64,000 nt of DNA, taken from assembly GCA_009760855.2 (NCBI GenBank), contig WPIO01000004.1:8428501-8492500 (forward strand), given 5' to 3'. A model generated the notes under the pieces. That model had not been told where the DNA came from. It did not search any database and worked only from the letters and a program-made list of their open reading frames with translations. Position numbers and translations under genes: made by a program. Source of the DNA: Cristatella mucedo (taxonomy: Eukaryota; Bryozoa; Phylactolaemata; Cristatellidae). Positions 48,190 to 64,000 of the stretch are shown here, in pieces. The first letter of the stretch is position 1; each line of letters opens with the position of its first letter.

Positions 48190-48620
48190 ACATTGTAATG
48201 TAATGTAATGTATCTCCATCTGTAACTCCACAAAGTCATAAAGACCACGTGGGTGTTTACGCAGGATAGTTTTGTAGCGCAGCGCACTCACAGCCTAAGC
48301 GGCTTTCGGTATGCCATTCGGTAGCCACAGACTTCGTCTCACTCAACAAAGAGAAAGTGGGAAGCATAGCAGAGTCAGAGAGCATTTGAGGTAGTGATTA
48401 GCCATAGAAGTACCAGCTCAGGACCACTGAAAAGGATGTGCCATAGTCGGCAGTAGGAGAGTAGTTGTCGTTGCGTAAGAATTGTGGAAGCGAGTTCCAC
48501 AGTCTAGGACCTGCAGAGCTAAAGCTTCTGTCGCCACTGTCTTTAAGCAGAGGAATGGGACAGCTAATTTATTGTCCACACAGGACCTGAGGGCGCGAAC
48601 AGGCTGCAAACTGATGCAGC
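48190..48620 (-). mobile_element. Second LINE type: reverse-transcriptase tail and 3' UTR
   Basis: Minus ORF 48609-48418 contains DNKLAVPFLCLKTVATEALA and then LDCGTRFHNS, which fits the LxxPxxxLKTxGxRxxxxxGPxLWNSLP ending of a non-LTR reverse transcriptase distinct from the L2 copies. Its 3' UTR, on the minus strand, ends in repeated TACAT units (48197-48217). A related copy of the UTR lies at 28530-28720. Confidence 0.6.
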
Positions 48621-50440
48621 AGTTCAGCTAGGTACGAATGAGCCAAGCGTGGCGGGCCTTGTGGGGTCAGCGTAAGAACTTGGCTCTGTATCCGTGCTCA
48701 ACCGACATCCTCCTAGTTACTTCAGCAAAGGAGACACTTGCTCAAAACCTCTGGGACATGAAGACTAGCCTTGCAGCCATATTCACAGTCAGCGTGCAGT
48801 GGTCTAATTGCTTTCTTTGGTAGCCCAGCCAAAGGAATTGTCCAATATCCAGCCGAGACAGAACTAAGAGGCTAGTCAGTTTTTTTACAAGCAACTGTGG
48901 AAGACAGCTCCTAATCTGGATAGGGATCGGACGTGGTGGCTAGCTGTAGAAGCAGTCTTCTGAATGACGCTTTTAAAATGAAGGCACAGCTCTTATGAAC
49001 ACTCGTGCACGTGGTGTGGTATGCATGGCTGTCCCTGGTGTCTCAAAGGCAAATATAGCAGGGATACTTTCAAAATACAGAACTACCAAAGCCGTTGCCG
49101 TGTGACTCAATGCCGAAAAAGAATTTCGTCAAGCACGAGTGGGGAACGATGCCGAAGGTTTGATGTACGTGCTCTGACCAACATAGTTATCAGACTTATC
49201 TTCCATAGGCCTTCTACACATGACAACTGTTAAAACCTCCTCGGATACTCATCATGAATGGTCATTTTGATGTCTCTGATGACCGGCCTCCCGAACTCAG
49301 ACACTGATGCCATGCTCTTTGCTGCTCGAGGAGTGAGCCAGAGAAAGTGACGGTACATTGTTCTCATTATGGAGTAGCAGCACTGCTCTGAGGCTTCTGG
49401 GTGATGTCAATGAGAGAGACTCCACTCATTCGGGTTACAGGTGACTCCTTCTCGCCTTGAACAGACTGTTGACGTTATGGTACAAGCCTGCCATCTTGAC
49501 GGGTGAACAAGCAAGAGAAACCTGAGACGAGTCTTCCTTTGACAGTTCCACGAGCTTCACTGCTTCAGCCAAGACATCAAAAGTTCGGCATTGGATTTGG
49601 GTGAGGCAAAGATGTCTGATTAAGTCGTTAAGGTCTTTTGCTTGGAGTAGAATGGACTTCTCTCCTCAGCTTAACCTCAAAAGTTGCCATCCGGATCTAT
49701 AATGTCTTCCTCGATCTCTTCTGATAACGGCTGGTCTCTCTTTAGAAGAAAGAGTACTATGAAGAGTTCTATGCGCTTAGAGCAGTGGGGGCACCGTAGC
49801 AATGAATGGAGGAGGGTCTAGACAGCTGAGAGGCAGGTGCATTCTCGCAGGTCGGATGCTTGGAAGAGTCCACCCCACCGCGAAGAAGTAGCAGCTGGTG
49901 TCGCGGTCGGAGGGCTTCTGTATTGGTATAGCAACTTTTAGCGTACTTGGGACACCTCTTTTTCACCCATTCTATTAACCAACCAAAGAACTGAGCATTA
50001 GTTTAATAATAATAAATAAAATTATGACACCCATTATTATTCGTTTTTATTCACGACTGTCAGTTTTATTGCACAATTTCGAGCAAATTCGAGCAAAAAG
50101 CAAATGTCTGCTACCTTACCCACTTGAGCTTTCTTGCAGGTGAACACAGCCCACAGTTGGCTCGACCGATCCCCGACAGCATGCCAAAACATGCCCTGTA
50201 TCACACGCGAATGCTTAGCCGATGCTTCCGTCAAGTACTTTTTCGCCCCCAATCTGGATTAACTGGCAACAGGTGAGCAAGACACGTCTCTCAGATGCTT
50301 GCATGAATCAAGTGACACCGGCAAAATGCATGTAGAAAGCTTGAGCGAAAAAGAGCGACTGCGACTCCTTTATGCTTATGATTGGCAGGTAGTCGTCCAT
50401 GGAGCATGATGCCCAGTGGCAGTCAGGGGGCATTTGCCAC
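48621..50440. other. No recognisable feature
   Basis: Unique-looking sequence, with a short AAT-rich patch at 50006-50042. No transposon or protein motif seen. Confidence 0.35.
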
Positions 50441-50452
50441 TCCCCTTTACTG

Positions 50453-50493
50453 CGGGGGGGGGGGGTGTGGGGTGTGGGGGTGTGGGGGTGGGC
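50453..50493 (+). repeat. G-rich run with G-quadruplex potential
   Basis: A run of about 13 G is followed by TGTGGGGTGTGGGGGTGTGG and further G blocks, giving at least four G-tracts of three or more separated by 1-3 bases. This fits the usual quadruplex pattern. Confidence 0.7.
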
Positions 50494-51079
50494 AGCGACC
50501 TATTATTCCTGCACCCCTTCCCATACGTCAGCAACGACAAACTATCGTCTTAATTCTACTCGACGAGCAACTGCAGAGTTCATGTCGAAATAAACACTTG
50601 TCGTTTGTACCGGTACTTTTCATTAATCACGCGGGTCTAGGCCGCCTACACGGAAATCCCGCGGGTCGGACGCCCCTCTAAATAAAAATCCCGGCTCCGC
50701 CCTCTGCATTAGATCCAAGGGCAAAGAACGAGTGCGTCCAGTTAACTCGATGCCTTTCGCTATAGCATTTTCGCAAAGTAGTGCAAACAATAGAAAAATC
50801 CTAAAGAACTCACTGCCGACCCCTTACTAAACTTCATTGCAAAAATAGCCGGCGTTTTCGCGATTTTACATCGGCTTGAAAATGACCGCACTGCCCGTTT
50901 TTGGAGGTGTTTTTGTATGGACATGCGCATTAGTGCGAAAAAGCAGCACACTAGCTAGCATCCCCCGGCATTTCCTAGCCTCGCATTGTTACAAATCGGA
51001 ATGGCTATCGGACTATCTAGTGGACTGCCTTTACAAAGGCTCAAGTGTGGCATTTGCACCATATGAGACTTAGCTATTG

Positions 51080-51605
51080 GAAAGTTAGTTGGCAGAGATG
51101 TGATTCGATGTCGACTGTATGAAGAAGGTACGTTTGCTCGCTAGGAAACAAAGAAGGCACTTCTGTCCGACTTCGTTTGGAGCAAATGTATGCAGTACGT
51201 GTGCCATTGTACCAATGAGGTTTTCAATGGTAATTGCCTTCAGAAGACGTGAAATATAGTAGTAAAGGAGTCACGGCTGCTTCTGCTGCGGATATCTGGC
51301 ACAATGACAAAAAACGCTTATTTAGAACTACTCCAGAGCGTTTCAGTACCTAGTGCAATGGGCCGTCTGTCTGGAGATAATTTTCTTTTCAAACAAGGTA
51401 ATGAGCCTACGCACGCGGCGAAGTGTGTTCAATATTTTTCCGAAAACACTACTAAATTTAGTTTAGGACCATTACGCTGGCTAATCGGGTGGTCTAGTCA
51501 ATATCGGGATTAACTAGGCCACCCGAATGAATACCATTGAACGTCTCTGGGGCGAAGTGATAGAAGGCTCGGAACTCTGTGTTGCATAACATCTAAAGAA
51601 TCGCC
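51080..51605 (+). pseudogene. Tc1/mariner transposase remnant
   Basis: The ORF 51304-51513 reads MTKNAYLELLQSVSVPSAMG, then NFLFKQGNEPTHAAKCVQYF. This matches the Tc1 catalytic core GTM..YLxxL..P..FxFQQDNAPxHxA; the Asp before N-x-P is Gly here. After a frame change NTIERLWGEVIEGSELC (about 51520-51580) corresponds to SPDxNPIENLWGxLK. The loss of the catalytic Asp and the frameshifts show it is dead. Terminal inverted repeats were not found. Confidence 0.75.
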
Positions 51606-52779
51606 CCCTCAAATTTGCATGAAGTATTGACAACGATAAGGCCAGATGTTTGAGCTAAAGCTTAGCTCGGCCCAAGCGCGTGAGCAGCTCAGACAGGTAG
51701 TGTAACTTCCCTTTAGCGCTAAAAATTAATATGCTTGCACAGAAACTTTGCTTACATTTTACATAAGTTTTTTTTATTTAATGATCACGATTGCAGCAGG
51801 CTGCAATAACGGCTTTTTTAAATCAGAATAGTAAAAGCTGCGTATACACTGACGAACGTTCGTACTCGAGACGCCTGAGAACTCGATGCTACGTCATTAG
51901 TCTTCACTAGTGGTAAGGAGGGGGACTGTTGGCTGACGGAAATAATCTCTACGGGAATCCCGATGTTCTCAAGGAACTAGCCCGGTTGTATACTTCTTGG
52001 CGGTAGATCAGAGGCTATCGAGGCAGTCGACCAATCGAGAACAAACCCAAAAGAACAAGATGAATGCCACCTTCGAAACAGAACGGTGGCTAAATTTTCG
52101 ATGACGTGTTTGAGCGTATATAGGCAGTAGCATATGTGTCCATAGACAGCCTCTGCTCGATTTCCATTTGCTGCCTAACGACAAACTTTACGACCTTCAC
52201 ACTTCCAAGATCTCCCTGGCTGCCAAGTGAGAGCGACTGTACCAGACGCAGCCTTATAAGGCCAGTCTCGACTCTGAACAGTACCCAGTGTTTGAAATGG
52301 CTGGTTCGATGCAATCTTGCACTAGAGACAATTTCTCGGGTGTCTCGCCTCCAAGCATTCGCCAGTTTAGATACAGCGTTTGGGTCCGGTGGCCATTTTA
52401 GGCAACCTTGCCATACCGGCGTATGCAGCAACATAGGCAGCAGCTGGAACTAAACTGATCCGGCGGGCAGAAGGTTCCTTTACTTACACTACTATCTATA
52501 TTACTGGAACACATTAATAGAGAAGGTATTACAAATTTGTGACGTATTGATGAGTAGAAAAACTTATCAACACCATGCCCCCATGACTTGGTCTAGTAAA
52601 AGTAGATACAACAAAGCATGTTACGCTTGTAAAGGAAATGTGATCGAGTTCCGTTCTAGTATGATCAGGTAGTGTGACTATGTACGAAAAATACGTTCGA
52701 TACAAAAAGTATGAATTTTTTGAGCTAACAAGACTTCGCCAAATCTGCATCTGCAATTTTCTCTAAAATAATTTAATTT
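51606..52779. other. No recognisable feature
   Basis: AT-moderate sequence between the Tc1 remnant and a dispersed repeat. No domain identified. Confidence 0.35.
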
Positions 52780-52784
52780 TAAAT

Positions 52785-52895
52785 GCATCACGGCCCTGGT
52801 CACAAAAGCCAAGTTTGTGGAGAATAACGGCCATTGCTATACTTTTAACGCACGTGCAATTAGGCACTAACACTTACTATCCAGAAACAAAGAGT
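52785..52895 (+). repeat. Dispersed repeat, pair with 61.3 kb
   Basis: CCTGGTCACAAAAGCCAAGT, then GAGGAATAACGGCCATT-like and CTAACACTTACTATC align with 61310-61410 in the same orientation. The family is unknown. Confidence 0.7.
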
Positions 52896-53500
52896 AGATG
52901 AAAATGTGCAACACATTAATATCAGAGATAAAGACGGTTTGGAGATAAACGGACACATAAACCTGAATGCACTCACCACGTTCAGCCCAGCTAAGAGTAT
53001 CTTTTATAAAGATCCAACTGAAGTTCCAAACTCATTGCTGCCCGGCCAGAAGCAAACGCAGCAGTGAAGGCATACGTGATCAATTTATATTCTTTTCATC
53101 TTAAATTGATTCCAAGTAAGCGTAGAGAAAAAAAGTGTCGTCAATCAGTCTGGGCATGCTTGGGCCTGCACGGCAAGCGTGCAACAGCAGCAGGTTATTC
53201 AGCTCGACGATCGATGCCGCTGCACACACTCACAGCTCTCACGGCTGCTGCTGCTGCTTCTGCTTCTGCTGCTGCGGACTCGCCGAGAACGCAAAAGGCA
53301 TCGGTGGCAAGTCGACTGCTGGGCTACAGCTGCCGCGTGAGCGCTGCACTGCGCCAGGCAACAAAACAGCATTGGCCAGGCACTCCCACCCACTCCCCCC
53401 CTCAGCGCCATGATGATGGTCCTCCGAGAACAGCGATCGGCAGCCTAGTCAAAGAAGTGGTCTGAATTGGTAGTGAAGAGCTGAAGTGGACGACGACCAT
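52896..53500. other. Downstream flank of UAP1
   Basis: No gene recognised. A short CTG run (53242-53272) explains a Ser/Ala-rich ORF on each strand. Confidence 0.4.
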
Positions 53501-53510
53501 TTTATTTATT
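53501..53510 (-). promoter_or_regulatory. Polyadenylation signals of UAP1
   Basis: On the minus strand two overlapping AATAAA hexamers occur here, 38-47 bases after the TAG stop of the last exon. This is the right place and sequence for 3' end formation and supports exon G as terminal. Confidence 0.75.
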
Positions 53511-53547
53511 CCAGTCGTCGCACAGAGATGCACATCGATGACACACT

Positions 53548-63824
<10,277 letters not shown>

Positions 63825-64000
63825 CTATTTAAGAGATCAAAAGGGTCGCGGGACCGACTGAGCAAATCTAAGAGCAGATATTGTGGCCGAGATATTGCAC
63901 TTCAAGCGTGCAAGCTTGCCTAACAAGCAGAAGTTAGCACGGCATCCATTTCCAGCCAACCCGAAGTGTGCATGCAAACAAAAAGCTGGGAACACCCTCC
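63825..64000 (-). other. UAP1 intron upstream of exon A
   Basis: Intronic sequence running to the window edge; the 5' exons of UAP1 lie beyond it. No other feature seen. Confidence 0.7.

Overview
The window looks like nuclear DNA from an invertebrate animal. It is intron-rich and full of short tandem repeats (GA/CT, CA/TG, TA, CTG/GCN), with many decayed copies of an L2/CR1-like LINE, tRNA-derived SINEs, and remnants of a MULE and a Tc1/mariner DNA transposon. There is no operon structure, no ribosome-binding sites and no CRISPR array. The species cannot be fixed from the sequence. A lophotrochozoan, for example a free-living flatworm, is compatible but is a guess.

One gene is certain. The C-terminal two thirds of a UDP-N-acetylhexosamine pyrophosphorylase (UAP1/AGX family, last step of UDP-GlcNAc synthesis) is encoded on the minus strand between 63824 and 53548. 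Seven exons have consensus GT/AG borders, and all six junctions keep the reading frame, giving 337 codons plus a stop. Two overlapping AATAAA signals lie about 40 bases after the stop. The N-terminal exons lie beyond base 64000. The two large introns (3.2 and 5.0 kb) carry SINEs, CA and TA microsatellites and a broken transposon-associated ORF.

The remaining 53 kb is intergenic or intronic sequence with no gene I can identify. 1-6900: microsatellites, two L2 fragments in opposite orientation, an A-rich tract and a long pyrimidine tract. 6900-17400: mostly unrecognised, with an indel-rich L2 copy at 12.2-13.4 kb. 17.4-24.2 kb: SINE, L2, a decayed MULE with palindromic terminal arrays (20.8-22.0 kb), and the best L2 reverse-transcriptase remnant (22.15-23.8 kb, minus). 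24.7-26.3 kb: two unidentified ORFs. 28.5-29.7 kb: a LINE tail and a CpG-rich block. 31-48.6 kb: repeated L2 tails and SINEs, a 0.6 kb CTG/GCN tract, two adjacent L2 copies at 35.3-37.3 kb, and a second LINE type at 48.2-48.6 kb. 51.1-51.6 kb: a Tc1/mariner pseudogene.

The most interesting signals are: a shared hairpin at the 3' ends of both the L2 copies and the SINEs, implying L2-driven SINE mobility; the palindromic array at the MULE ends; a replaced lysine at an exon junction of the UAP1 gene; and L2 copies whose differences are mostly single-base insertions, which may mark poorly polished assembly.
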